Source: Azolla caroliniana
Lineage: Eukaryota > Polypodiophyta
NCBI GenBank assembly: GCA_043228905.1
Contig: JBHGNT010000011.1
Location: 1,426,001-1,490,000 of the forward strand
DNA length: 64,000 nucleotides
Direction of reading: 5' to 3'
Shown here: one piece after another, positions 1-10,568 of the stretch
How the letters are laid out: the number at the start of each line of letters is the position of its first letter
How positions within the stretch are numbered: position 1 is the stretch's first letter
Notes under the pieces: generated by a model
What the model was told of the DNA's origin: nothing
Seen by the model: only the letters and a program-made list of their open reading frames with translations
Database searches by the model: none
Translations under genes and position numbers: made by a program

Positions 1-1815
1 CCAGGGAATACCAAAGGGAGACGAATATAGAAATGGTCATCCCAGTTCCACAACCGCAGTAACGAAGGCTGGACGAAACCAACCGGATGAATTCCATAAG
101 TAAGCAAGGAATGATGGAGAAAGGAGAATCAAGTAGTAACCATAGGACGGACACTATAGCAGCAAGTGTCCGACTAAGACAAATGAAAAGCAGCCCAAAA
201 GTTACCGACGTGCAACAAGTCACAACCAGATCGAAGGCCAAAACTACAGAGTGGGAGACTCAAGAGACCATCCAGAAACAAGCCACTGAATGGGTACAGA
301 AGGCCAATGGAGGGAACGTGGCTGACTTGCATGAGTAAATCAAACCCTTGGAACCAGTAGAGACCACGAACAAGGACCCGACATGGCAAGCGTTACAAGA
401 ATGTTAAATTATTCTACCACTAACTGCCTAGCCAATATGACAATCATCAAATCCAGAGAAATACCCGAAACAGTGGTAGACGGCGGATCTAGTGTGAACG
501 CGATTAGTCAACACTTATGTGATATCCTAGGTATCTGGGAATGGGAACCATGCCCATTTTGGTTACGGATGGCAGATACAAGTTCGGTCCGGCCAACTGG
601 ACTAATCCAAGAATTGGAAATTACAATCGGAGGACATGCATTCCGGATATCCGCAATGGTCCTGCAACAAAACGCACAAGGGGCATATCCCTTGCTGTTA
701 GGATGACCATGGCTACGGATAGCACATATCAAGCAAAATTGGCAGAAAAATATCATTACCTTCCGAAGGGGCAAGACAAAAGTATGTGTACCAACACAAT
801 CGCGCACAAGCACACGTAAGGAGTTAACGCCCTTGTATGCCGAAAGCATTAATATGCTGGAGGGACTAGTAGAGGAGGTGGTGGACCGGTACCTTGATGA
901 GCATCCAAAGATAGTGCCACTATTCAAAGTAGACGTTGCCCCGTATATAGTGCACCCAGAAGAAGTCGGGGACGAGCCAGATCGGGAGGCAATCCGGGAA
1001 CTATGGCAGGCACAGGAATCCTTGGAACGGGAAATGGCGGTCTCACAACAAGTGAAGGCATCCCACTTAGAGGAGGTAAACCTTGGGACCGGTGAACCAT
1101 AGAAACTAGTAAATGTTGCAAAAGAAATGCCATCGGCGGAAAATTTGGCAATGACGGAATTACTTAAAGAGTTTTGAGATGTATTTGCGTGGTCATATGA
1201 AGACATGCGAGGATTAGAACCCCAATTGTACCACCATCAAATCCATCTCAGCAAGGATGCAAAGCCGGTAGCCCAGCAACAATACCAGATGAATCTGAAG
1301 TATGCGGTGAAATTGAAAGAAGAAATTGAAAAGCTACTCAGCGGTTTTATCCGACCGGTGAAACAAGCAATATGGCTAAGCCCGATCATGGTTGTACCGA
1401 AGAAAAATAGAAAGATACGGGTTTGTGTCGACTACCGGAAGTTAAATGCGGCTACGGTGACCGATGGGTTTCCCTTACCATTTATGGATGGGGTCTTAGA
1501 CGCAATAGCCAGCCATGAGGCGTACAGTTTTCTAGATGGATTTAGCAGATACAATCAGATCCGGATGCACCCTGCTAATCAGGAGAAAATGACATTCGTT
1601 ACTGAATGGGGAGTGCTCGTCGTGGTGGTGATGTTCGAACTCAAGATGGCACCGGCAACGTTCCGGTGGATCATTATAGAAATATTGGGGGAATACATTC
1701 CAGCCTTTATGCAAGTGTTTCTAGATGATTTCGCAATCTATAGCCGGAAGGGAGAACACTTGGACCATCGCCGAATGTGTCTGGAAAAGTGTCGAGATTC
1801 CCGGTTGAGCCTAAA
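1..1815 (+). pseudogene. Host Ty3/gypsy element, Gag tail-protease-RT (broken)
   Basis: This is the first visible part of the outermost retrotransposon. Residues read at 87-338 look like the basic Gag-Pol linker. The segment at 383-706 is a retropepsin-like protease with a VVDGGSS active-site loop, the DGGSS variant of D-S/T-G. The segment at 1205-1834 is the reverse transcriptase N-terminal half: LSPIMVVPKK, RVCVDYRKLN and the catalytic box FLDD are all visible. In-frame stops at about 704, 1100 and 1174 break it. The frame ends where element A is inserted, at the CTAAA target site (1811-1815), and resumes at 13731. The 5' end lies outside the window. The Gly in FLDG, where Leu is usual, also marks decay. 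Confidence 0.85.
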
Positions 1816-2271
1816 TATTAGAGACATGTACTAAAGTAAGCATTAGATAAGGATAGATCTAGGTAGATAGAAAGAAAGGAGAGAGAGAAAGAAGGGCGCC
1901 GATCCACCCGACCACCCCCAGGCGAAGGGATCGACACGGACTCGAGCCTCGATCGGCGTCCCATACCACCGTCGTGGCGTCGAGTCGTACCTGGTGCTGG
2001 CACGCTCGCTACAAGAGTTGACCCACCACAAGACAGAGTCTCGACGTAGTCAACCAGATGATGAAATAAGGGTAGCTAGGCCTCTATTTATAGAGAGACC
2101 CAAGGCCCCTAGCCCTGTTCACACTTGGCCTAATGGGTTGTCTCAATCCCGAGGATTTAAAAGTAATCCTCCCCTTCTTTACACTCTCGTTTAACCCTCA
2201 CACTCATCCACGTGTATAAAATACTACGGTAAATTCTCACCACGGGATACTATATGGTCATGCCTGTAACA
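1816..2271 (-). repeat. Element A 3' LTR
   Basis: This 456-bp LTR matches 13266-13725. On the - strand it has a TATA-like TCTATAAATAGAGG near 2082-2095. Immediately inside it (2272 onward) is the polypurine tract, read on the - strand as AAAGAGGGGGAGTA. That fixes the LTR edge and the orientation. Confidence 0.93.
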
Positions 2272-3530
2272 TACTCCCCCTCTTTAAAACATTGCACTCT
2301 TGCAATGGAAAGTTAGGGAAGTTAGTTTTGAGAGTATTTTCGCGTTCCCATGTGGCAGCTTTTATTGATTTATCCATCCATTTTATTTTAAATTCTCGGA
2401 TTTCTTTAGTACGTAATTTTTTTGTTTTAACATCGAGAATTCTTTCTCGTACATGTGGTTTAGAAGATAATTCTTCAGAAGTAACCAGAGTTTCAGTTGT
2501 AACTGTATTGTCGCCAAAACCTAGAAGTTCTTTTAGACGACTCACATGAAAGACGGGATGAATTCCAACACCATCGGGAAGAGCGAGACGATAGGCTGAT
2601 GACCCAATGCGTTTGAGGACTATAAAAGGTTCACAAAACCGTAGGGTTAACTTAGCGCACTTACTCGTAGACAATGTCTTAGAATTGTGAGGTACACGTA
2701 AAAATACCTTTTGTCCAGGGTTGAATACACAAGGTTGCCTATGATGATCGGCATAAAAATGGGCTCTATCTTGAGTTGTTTTTATATTATCTTGGGCAAT
2801 ATGCAACATATCTTGCATATCCCGAAGAAATTTTTGCGTACTTCGCAACTCATCATGATGTATAGTAACCACAATCGGGGCTCGTGGCTGAAAACCATAC
2901 ATCAACATAAAAGGACTATATCCCGTCGACGTATGCTTGGAGCTGTTATAAGCAAACTCCAAAATTGGGAGATAATGTTCCCATTTTGTTGGTTTTGCAC
3001 CAACATATGCTCGAAGCATGTCCTCAATAATTTGATTTACTCGTTCTGTTTGTCCATCGGATTGAGGATGATCCATGGAGCTCATGCTCAACGTACTTTC
3101 TAACTTCTTAAAGACTTGCGTCCAGAAGTCATTAGTAAATTTTGGATCTCGATCACTCACGATATCCATCAGTAACCCATAAAAACGAAATAACTTATCA
3201 ACGAATTGGTAAGCCATTTCAAGAGCTATTACTGTGGTTTTAGTAGCAATAAATCTGGCCATTTTAGTTAGTCTATCCACCACAACCCAGATGGCATCAT
3301 GGCCTTTTTGGGTGCGAGGAAGGCTAACAATAAAATCCATGGATATACTTTCCCACTTATTATTGGGAATGTCCAAGGGATGTAAAAGTCCTGCGGTTTT
3401 AAGTCGCTCGGCTTTGTTAACCTGACTTTGGTGACATTTAGTCACATAGCTATGTATGTCAAGATGCATCTTAGGCCAATAAAATTGAGTGGAGATGAGA
3501 ACGAGTGTACGATGTATTCCAGGGTGCCCT
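2258..3530 (-). pseudogene. Element A integrase with C-terminal chromodomain
   Basis: The - strand frame from 3469 covers the integrase of a chromovirus. The catalytic core keeps all three acidic residues: the Asp in SMDFIVSLP, the Asp in IVSDRDPKF and the Glu in DGQTERVN. The C-terminal part has the GPF-like region, then a chromodomain ending in IKWMDKSIKAATWERE, a form used by this group to direct insertion to chromatin. The zinc finger upstream is only partly legible, and its second Cys pair reads CHQS instead of CxxC. The ORF runs a few bases into the 3' LTR. The catalytic part is intact, but upstream pol is broken, so the gene as a whole is dead. Confidence 0.88.
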
Positions 3531-4799
3531 ACTGAGGGTGCGTCATGGCATTCAAAAAGAATCCTCTTTTTGACCTTGGGTAAATCTGGAACACAAACCT
3601 TCCAACTACGGTAGAGCAGACCATTAGCAATGTGGAAGTATTCCTTCGAAGATGTGGTGGTGTCTGTTTCAGACTCAACTCTTGCTCAGTATTTTGCGAA
3701 ATAACTGTCATCAGGATACTTTCCTCGAAGGTGATCATAAAGATCTGATGTTATTTCAGTGAAGCTAAGCATGTTAACTTCACGGATGCGACTTAGTGCA
3801 TCAGAGACAATATTCATGGAACCTTTACGATATCGTATGGAAAAATCAAAGTCCTGGATGAGATCAGCCCATCGTGCCTTACGACCTTTCAGGTCTTGTT
3901 TGTCACAAAAATATTTCAAGGACTCGTGGTCCGTAGTTACCACAAAGCGATTTACATAAAGATAATGGCGCCATGTTTTGAGTGCATGTATAATTGCAAA
4001 TAATTCCTTTTCTTGAACGGTAAACCGACATTGAGCAGAATCAAGTTTCTTACTCTCGAATGCTATTGGTTTACTATCTTGATATAAGACAACACCTATA
4101 GCATAATCACTTCCATCGGTTTCAACCTCAAAAGGTTTTGAAGGATCAGATAAAAGAAGTGAAGGAGCCTTGCATACCAGGTCCTTGAGTTCCTTAAAGG
4201 TGAGGTCTAGTGTAGCATTCCACACAATAGGTTTTGTAGACTTACGTGTTTGACCTTTTAAAAGATCAGTAAACGGCGTCGTCAATTGGGAGTAATTACG
4301 AAGGGATTTTCACAAAAACCTGACAAAACCAAGGAATGATCGAACTTCTTGAATATTCCAAAGAGTGGGCCAAAGCTTGATTTTCTCGATGCGAGAAGGA
4401 TCAATTTCAACTCCTCATTCGATTATGAGATGTCCAAGATAAGTAATTGATTTCTTGAAGGACTCACATTTTGAGATCTTCGCGTAAAACTGTTTGTCAC
4501 GCAATGTTTGTAAAACAAAGCAGACATGTTTAGCATGTTCTTGTAATGTATGGCTATAAACTAAAATATCATCCAAGAAAATAACGACAAATTTTCCAAG
4601 TTGTTCTCGGAAAATGTCATTCATTTCTTGTTGAAATGTAGCCGAAGCATTGGTCAAACCAAAAGGCATAACCAAAAACTCATAATGGCTATAGCGTGTA
4701 CGAAATGTTGTTTTAGGAACATCGTCCTCACTTATACGAATTTGATGGTAGCCAGTACGGAGATCAAGTTTCGTAAAATACCGAGCTCCCTGAAGACAG
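3530..4799 (-). pseudogene. Element A reverse transcriptase-RNase H, truncated
   Basis: On the - strand, 4415-4799 carries the middle of [15 protein letters not shown] lies next to the break, then [13 protein letters not shown] and the catalytic FLDDILVYS. The segment at 3686-4285 carries the RT tail and RNase H (ETDGSDYAIG, KELFAIIHALKTWRHYL and TDHESLKYF are visible). Stops and a frame change separate the two between 4285 and 4415. The N-terminal half of RT is absent because element B1 begins at 4800. Confidence 0.87.
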
Positions 4800-5328
4800 T
4801 GTCATGAAGATTTTCGTCCATAGGCGGAAACCGGGGTGGAAAGGGCAAGTCGGTGGTGTGCAACATGTGCACACGTATACTTGGAAATGGTGTATAGAAA
4901 TAAGAGGGGAAATTTTATCCCACATTGTAAGGTCCCTCCCTCCTTGGGCTATAAAAGGAAGGGAGGGGTCACTTATGAAGGGTTGCCTATTTTGCGTATG
5001 AGAGGTATATCACTTAGTCTAGAGTTCTTACTGTTTTAGGGTTAGGGTTTCGTTTAGGGTTTTCCTTATTCATCTTCGGTTAGGGTTTTCCCATGGTCGT
5101 TTGGTGTGGCCCACGCGGTGACCATGTTTTAATAATCTGTTCGTTTTAATATAACTTGTTGAGTATCTTGCCTCCGCAGATCTCTCCTTCTATGTCATGG
5201 TCTTATTCTTTCCTCTTCTCCTCTTGAGCTAAGCCTCCATATCATGTATTATCCTTTGTCCTCTACTCCCTAGTCCAAGACCCCCGTGGTCCCGCCCCTT
5301 CTACACGCACGCACGTAACAACGCGACA
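4800..5328 (+). repeat. Element B1 5' LTR
   Basis: This 529-bp LTR starts TGTCATGAAG and ends CGCGACA. It has a TATA box (CTATAAAAGG) at about 4949-4958 and telomere-like TTTAGGG/TTAGGG words between about 5033 and 5100, in the likely 5' untranslated region. Its first 200 bp resemble the LTR of element C at 15305. Confidence 0.85.
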
Positions 5329-5332
5329 TCTT

Positions 5333-5350
5333 TGGTGAACCCGACGTGAA
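5333..5350 (+). other. Putative primer-binding site of B1
   Basis: TGGTGAACCCGACGTGAA lies 4 bases after the LTR end. The same motif follows the LTRs of B2 (8343), E (20029) and D (43043, - strand), and in a decayed form C (about 15939). That recurrence supports its role as a PBS. I could not match it to a tRNA 3' end from memory. Confidence 0.7.
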
Positions 5351-5365
5351 GGGTGGCAAGGGAGC

Positions 5366-5872
5366 ATGGAGATGGAAGAAGACTTAGACTTCGAGGAGAT
5401 GATGGCAAAGATCGTGATGGAAGCTGGACGGAAGATGGCGAAGTGAGATGCGGCTCAACAAGCTGTTGAAAGGGTGGTCGATTGAGTCAGCCGGTTCAAT
5501 GGGAATGAGGTCCCAAAATTTTTGGGAGCCAAGGCCGAGATGGTGAAAGGGGGCGTGGACGAGGCGATGCGGCTAGAGTATTTTCCTTGAGTGGCGGTCG
5601 TATCGGTGCACAAGAAGGTCAAAGAGCTCCGAGAAGCTCACGAATCGTGGGAGTCCTTTGAGGGAGCTCTATTGGAGGTGTACGGATACGCGAAACCAGA
5701 GTGGGTATGCCGGCAACCCGATGGGGAGCGGTCGGCAACAACGTGGCCCACGAGCGGCGGAGAAGAGAGGGCAGTGAGCGGCTATGCACTACCGTCGGCA
5801 GAGAGCTCGACGCGCGATCAACTGGAGGAGTACGACCTAGAGGCGTTGGTTGGGAGGCATCCGAGAGCGTGA
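5366..5872 (+). pseudogene. B1 Gag, broken
   Basis: From the ATG at 5366 the frame aligns by eye with the Gag of C (15973) and B2 (8382): a QQAVERVV...FNG block, an AMRLEYF block, and KELREAHESWESFEGALLEVYG. Three stops lie in the first 230 bases (after MAK, after VVD and after EYFP). It is a non-functional copy of the family capsid-type protein. Confidence 0.7.
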
Positions 5873-5958
5873 AGGTGAAGTTCAAAGCTAAAGAAGGGCT
5901 TATTATGGAGTCGGGCCGGAGATGATCCGAGGATGCGGAGGAAGAAGCCTCCCTATGC

Positions 5959-7698
5959 GTGGACGATGGGGCCTATAGGGAGGCCGGAAGAGCGTGCAAC
6001 GGTGACGAAGTGGGAGAGGGTGCAGGGCAAGCGACCCTCTCGTGTTGCGGAAAAGGGACAGCCATAGACGAGGCCAGTGACTACGAAGCGGGGAGCACCA
6101 CTTCGAGAGTGGGCGGAGGTTTTGGGACACGATTGCCCAAAACATCGAGCGGGGAGGAGATGAGCGGTGGTGCCAGGACCTTACCCACACCGATTCTAGA
6201 GACTCCGGCATCCGGCCCGAGAGCCGGTGTGAGACCTAGAGTGATGAACGGTGGCCGCGACAAGGTGGGCAACCAAGACGATGACAAGGAGATCGAGGAA
6301 GAGGAGGCGGCAAGCGTAATCGAGGCTTCCGCGATCGGAGATGGGGTAGCCACGGACAACGACGTCCGGATAGAGGTGGCTACGGACATAACGAGCGGCG
6401 GTGCCGGTATCTTACCCACACCAGTCCTAGAGGCTCCGGCGGTCGGCCTAAGTGCCGGCGTGAGACCTAGAGCGATGGGCGGTGGTGGCGGCAAGGCGGG
6501 CAACTTAGATGACGACATGGAAGAGACGGCGGCAAGCGTAATCGAGGCTTGCGCGATCGGAGGCGGGGTAGCCGTGGACAACGACGTCCGGAAGGAGGCG
6601 GCTACGGACACAACGAGCGGTGGTGTCGGGTCCTTACCCACACCGGTCCTAGAGGCCCCGGCGGTCGGCCCCGAGAGCCCACGTGAGACTGGAGAGACGG
6701 AAGGTGGCGGCGACAAAGCAGACGATCGAAACGATGACGAGGAAGGTCATAGCGGACGAAGGAGAGACCCCTCGACACCGGGGCCGGAGACTACGGCGGT
6801 TGCGCTCGAATGCCAACATAAGACCAGAGAGAAGGGCGGTGGTCGTGAGGAAGCGTGGCCCGGAGCGAAAACGTACGAAGATGAGGTTGCGAGGCCCGGA
6901 ACGGGCATGTACAAGAGGACCGATGGAGAGGTCGGGAGCGGCAAAGAGGAGAGAGTCGAGAACCGAGCCGACTGGAAGATGAACCGGTCGATAATCCGAC
7001 ATGACCAGAAGACGACGCGAAAGAAGATTGGAGCGGGGTCCGGTCAACCGGGCCCGAACCGAAGAAGAACCGGCAAGGCCGGATTTGTTCGGACAAACAT
7101 GTACCGGCCGGTTACGATTACGGAAGGGAGTCGACCAAACCGGAACTCGATCGGCCGAGACCAATCCGGGCGAAGGCTAAGTCGGCATGATTGGAGATCG
7201 AGGCGAACGAGCCCCAACACCTGGTGGGAGCCAGTGAGAGCGAGAAGGAGGCCAAGCATGCACGAGGAGTACGACTCGGTGGGAGGCCAAGAGCGAGAGG
7301 AGCCCTCCACATCTATCCTTGAGACTTTGGCGGTTGCGGATCGACGTAAGACCAAAGAGAAAGCGGGTGGCGGCGACGAGTCAGAAGCCAGAGCGGACGA
7401 GGATATCGGAACGGGTATCCGATACGGAATGACGGATGAGCGGGCCCAAGACGATAAGTCGGGGTTGGAAGGGGCTACAGCAACGAAGGGAGAAGAGGCC
7501 GACGCAGAGGTCGGGACTATGGCGGGAGAAGCGTGTAACACGAAGCATGCATTACGGCGTAAAATGGAGCGTGCACTATGGCCGGCGAAGGGCCAAGAAG
7601 CAGGCATGCACCCGGAAGAGCGGCAACGGCGGACCAGTCGAGCCTTTGAGAGGCAAGCATACGGCAAGAGACGGAGCAGTGAGTTGCCGGTGTCGTGA
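5959..7698 (+). CDS. Repeat-rich ORF in the spacer of B1, unknown function
   Basis: A 579-residue open frame lies where pol would be expected. It is rich in Gly, Glu, Asp, Arg and Thr and has no fold I recognise. A block containing LPTPxLExPAxG returns three times in DNA units of about 220-230 bp (starts near 6162, 6393 and 6615). Weaker copies follow (PSTPGPETTAVALE, PSTSILETLAVADR). The same motif recurs in B2. Codon-like openness may simply come from the low-AT repeat: the opposite strand also has long open frames. I cannot say whether it is translated. Confidence 0.4.
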   Translation: MDDGAYREAGRACNGDEVGEGAGQATLSCCGKGTAIDEASDYEAGSTTSRVGGGFGTRLPKTSSGEEMSGGARTLPTPILETPASGPRAGVRPRVMNGGRDKVGNQDDDKEIEEEEAASVIEASAIGDGVATDNDVRIEVATDITSGGAGILPTPVLEAPAVGLSAGVRPRAMGGGGGKAGNLDDDMEETAASVIEACAIGGGVAVDNDVRKEAATDTTSGGVGSLPTPVLEAPAVGPESPRETGETEGGGDKADDRNDDEEGHSGRRRDPSTPGPETTAVALECQHKTREKGGGREEAWPGAKTYEDEVARPGTGMYKRTDGEVGSGKEERVENRADWKMNRSIIRHDQKTTRKKIGAGSGQPGPNRRRTGKAGFVRTNMYRPVTITEGSRPNRNSIGRDQSGRRLSRHDWRSRRTSPNTWWEPVRARRRPSMHEEYDSVGGQEREEPSTSILETLAVADRRKTKEKAGGGDESEARADEDIGTGIRYGMTDERAQDDKSGLEGATATKGEEADAEVGTMAGEACNTKHALRRKMERALWPAKGQEAGMHPEERQRRTSRAFERQAYGKRRSSELPVS

Positions 7699-7774
7699 CA
7701 ATTTTCGTCTACGGTGTGAAACCGAGTGAGACGAATAAACCAAGGATGTGCAACATTGCACATACACTTAGCAA

Positions 7775-7890
7775 ATAAGCCTCCTAAGGCCTAATGAAAC
7801 TTGAGTTCATACAGAGGGGTGCAAGCAAGGTTTGAACCTTACACCTCTAAGATACAAGATAATTGCCTTACCATTAGGACAACTATCATA
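7775..7890 (-). repeat. tRNA-like (SINE-head-like) segment inside LTR B2
   Basis: Read on the - strand, this contains an A-box-like stretch (GTCCTAATGGTAAGGCA) and, about 35 bases on, a B-box-like GGTTCAAACC. That is the RNA polymerase III promoter layout of a tRNA or a tRNA-derived SINE head. It is repeated in the truncated LTR at about 10655-10770. No full cloverleaf or clean anticodon arm is visible, so I do not call a tRNA gene. Confidence 0.5.
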
Positions 7891-7957
7891 TAGTGTAGAT
7901 TTTATGTATTTCCTTTTCATATACAAATTATAGACGAAACAACCATAGAAAACCATG

Positions 7958-8050
7958 TGCACAAATCCATGGTTTTAAACCCATGGTTTGTGCATGACAT
8001 AAGCAAAACCGTGTGCACAAAACCATGGTTTTAGCCCATGGTTTTGTGCA
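7958..8050 (+). repeat. Duplicated palindromes in LTR B2 U3
   Basis: Two units 56 bp apart each contain an inverted repeat around CCATGG. The second has perfect 15-base arms (TGCACAAAACCATGG with its complement) and a short loop. The pair lies just upstream of the TATA box. Confidence 0.75.
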
Positions 8051-8381
8051 TGTCACAAGCATGGAAAGACCTATAAAAGTCTCTAGTTGGGCTTGTGTAA
8101 GGGGGGCTCAATATGTGATATCACCAACACCACTATCATCAATATAATTATATTCGTCTTTATCTTCTTCATATTTTTCTACTTCTCAAGTGTACAATCT
8201 TTCTTCTTCTCAAGTGAACAAATTTCATCTAATCTTACATTGATCGTGATCTCTTCGATAATTTTGCAAACATCCTCCCTAGTCCAAGACCTCGGTGGTC
8301 GCTCGAGTAGCACACGCACGCGCGAATCTTCGCGACATCATTTGGTGAACCCGACGTGAAGAGCAGCAGGGGAGGACGAAG

Positions 8382-9000
8382 ATGGATGGCGAATATCTCA
8401 TGGCGGCAATGTCAAAAAGGATGATGGAGTTTCTGAGAGAAGGGAAAAGAAGAAATGAAGCCCAACAAGCCGTCGACAAGGTAGTTGAGCGAGTGAGCTA
8501 TTTCAACGGCGCCAAAGTCCAAAGTTTTCTAACAGTCTACAATGCGGAGATGGATTCAAGAGGTGTGGACAAAGCTATGAGGCTGGAGTACTTTTGTCGA
8601 GTGGTGTCTCAACCGATCTTCAAAGATGTAAAAGAGCTTCTAGAAGCTCATGATTTGTAGGCGACTTTCAAGAAGACTCTATTGGAGGAATATGGCTATG
8701 AGAGACTGAAGGGACGAGATCAACGCAACTTCGACCAATGGGTGACATCAACGAAGACCCACCAAGGCGCGACACAAGCATTCGTAGACTTTGAGCATCA
8801 TTTTTCTCAACTGTCGGAGCTGGAACAAAGATTGGTGGGGGTCGATAAGGTCCTTATGTTCGTGAAGTCAATCGATCGAATGGAAAGGATGGCCATCGGC
8901 CTCAAACTCGAAGAAGATGATGGTGCAAATGGCCTCATCGAGGATTGGAGCAAAGTGGAAAGTGTATGCCGACTACACGATAAGGGGCGAGCGAGAATAT
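8382..9000 (+). pseudogene. B2 Gag, one early stop
   Basis: The frame starts at the ATG at 8382, 45 bases after the LTR. It matches the C and B1 Gag: AQQAVDKVVERVSYFNG, KAMRLEYFCRVV, a TAG at 8658-8660 after LLEAHDL, then LLEEYGYERLKG, RNFDQWVTSTKTHQGATQAF, VGVDKVLMFVKSIDRMER. Without the stop it would run about 200 residues of helical capsid-like sequence. No zinc knuckle follows. Confidence 0.72.
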
Positions 9001-9145
9001 CGACGACAACAAGATGGCCCATGAGGGATGATCGAAGAGGGGCGAGATGCAGCAACGTGCCACCAACAAAAGAAATAAAGCTTAAAAGGGAGACAAAACC
9101 GAGGCGAATGGTGATCGAGGAAGAAGAGACCTCCCAACAAATGAA

Positions 9146-10228
9146 GTGGCCGATACAAAGGCTCAGGTTCGGTATGACGGTACCGAGAGAGAAGGTGCGA
9201 AACAAGTCACCTTCTTGTCTTACGAAGAAACAACGGCCAAGGAGGAGGCCGATGACTCGAGGACGGCGAACGCCACTTCAAGGGAGGATAAATGTTTCGG
9301 AACACGCATTGTGTACGAAACATCGGGTGATGAAGGCGCAAGCATGAGAAAATCTTGCATGATCGAGGGAGATAAAGTATTTGAGTCTGAAGAGATTGAG
9401 GAGGTAGCCATGACAAACGACATCGAGTCGGAGGTGGCTATGGACGAGTCGACAACTGATAGCCATGTCAAGACTTTCTCCACGATTGTTCCAGAGACTT
9501 CGGCGGTTGCGCCCATGTGCCAACGTGAGACCGGAGAGACGGAAGGTGGTGACGGGAAGACAAAGGCCCAACACAAGGAGGAAAAAGATCGAGGAAGAAA
9601 GGATATCCCCACACCTATTCTAGAGACTTCGGCGGTTGTGCGCGTGCGCCAACGTGAGACCGGAGAGACGGAATGTGTGGACGGAAAAGCGGACGACCGG
9701 AAGGGCGATGAAGAAGACAAGGTAAATGTGCATGAGCGAAGGGATTCCTTCACACCGGTTCCGGAGACTTCGGCAGTCGAGACCGTGTGTCGGCATAAGA
9801 CCGAAGATAGAGGAGGTGGCAAAGAGGAGACAATATGGCTCGAGGCGAGCATACACAAAGGGAAGGATATGGCCGACGAGCAGGCCAAGGATGAAGCCGC
9901 GGTTGAGTTCGATGGAGAGGTTGCATGCGGGAAGGAAGGAAGAGTCGAGAACCGGTCGAACCGGAAGACGATCCGGTCGAGATTCCGGCCTGAACGAAGG
10001 AAGATCCACATGGGGGCCGATCGACCGGGGCTGACCCGGCCGAAACCTGATTCGGCTAAAATCGATCGAAAGATTCCAATCCAAAACGAGGTCGACCCAG
10101 CCAAAATAAATCGGTCGAGCCCGACTAGGGGAAATACGAATGTAGACGAAGGCCAACCGAGCCAAGAAGCGATCGGCGGAGACCGATCCGGAGAAGGGCA
10201 AACCTGGCATAATCGAAGATGGGCATGA
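9146..10228 (+). CDS. Repeat-rich ORF in the spacer of B2, unknown function
   Basis: A 360-residue open frame. It repeats a unit with the pattern PTPxLETSAV - about 8 residues - RETGETEGGDGK - acidic stretch, beginning near 9485, 9610 and 9745. The same pattern, less regular, is in B1 and as broken frames in C. Charged and low in complexity, it has no recognised domain. It could encode a disordered protein or be a non-coding spacer whose repeats happen to stay open. Confidence 0.42.
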   Translation: MADTKAQVRYDGTEREGAKQVTFLSYEETTAKEEADDSRTANATSREDKCFGTRIVYETSGDEGASMRKSCMIEGDKVFESEEIEEVAMTNDIESEVAMDESTTDSHVKTFSTIVPETSAVAPMCQRETGETEGGDGKTKAQHKEEKDRGRKDIPTPILETSAVVRVRQRETGETECVDGKADDRKGDEEDKVNVHERRDSFTPVPETSAVETVCRHKTEDRGGGKEETIWLEASIHKGKDMADEQAKDEAAVEFDGEVACGKEGRVENRSNRKTIRSRFRPERRKIHMGADRPGLTRPKPDSAKIDRKIPIQNEVDPAKINRSSPTRGNTNVDEGQPSQEAIGGDRSGEGQTWHNRRWA

Positions 10229-10568
10229 ACGATCCACAACACCCGGTTGAAGACAGTGAGCGCGAGGAGTGGCCAAGAACCCAATCGAAGGACAAGCACG
10301 GTGGACGAAGGAAGAGTGGTCGTAACGACCACATCGTTCGGTAGATCTACTACAACCGATCAGGGAAGAAGGTGTGAGCGCCGGATATGGTGGATCGGGT
10401 GGCTACGGTGATTCGGTTGGAAAGATTGCGCATACTCGAAGTGGAAGATGAAGTGAGACGAGGTCGACGAGCGTGCAGAGGAACTCGGTTGATCACCATT
10501 GCCAAAGATCTCACCTCTTCACCTTTCTCGGCACATACCGGAGGATGTGCGGGTTTGGTGGGGGTGTA

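Larger units (their letters stand above)
4800..7690 (+). mobile_element. Element B1: non-autonomous LTR element, right end lost
   Basis: It begins with an LTR of the TGTCGTG...CGACA lineage at 4800, inserted in the element A RT. Next come a PBS-like motif, a broken gag (5366-5872) and a repeat-rich ORF (5959-7698). No pol and no 3' LTR follow. At 7690 a second LTR, of element B2, starts with no polypurine tract before it, so B2 was probably inserted in B1. The rest of B1 was lost with the deletion that joins B2 to the element A gag at about 10842. Confidence 0.72.
7691..8337 (+). repeat. Element B2 5' LTR
   Basis: This 647-bp LTR runs from TGTCGTGACA to CGCGACA. A TATA box (CTATAAAAGT) lies at about 8071-8080. 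It contains an antisense tRNA-like segment (about 7775-7890) and two copies of a palindromic unit (7958-7994 and 8014-8050). Its 5' part is repeated at 10569-10842. Confidence 0.88.

Noticed and set aside
6081-7763. Long antisense ORFs (171-239 residues) opposite the B1 spacer, and the 370-residue one opposite B2 (9220-10332)
   Set aside because: They are shadows of GC-rich repeats with few stops; no domain, and both strands are open.
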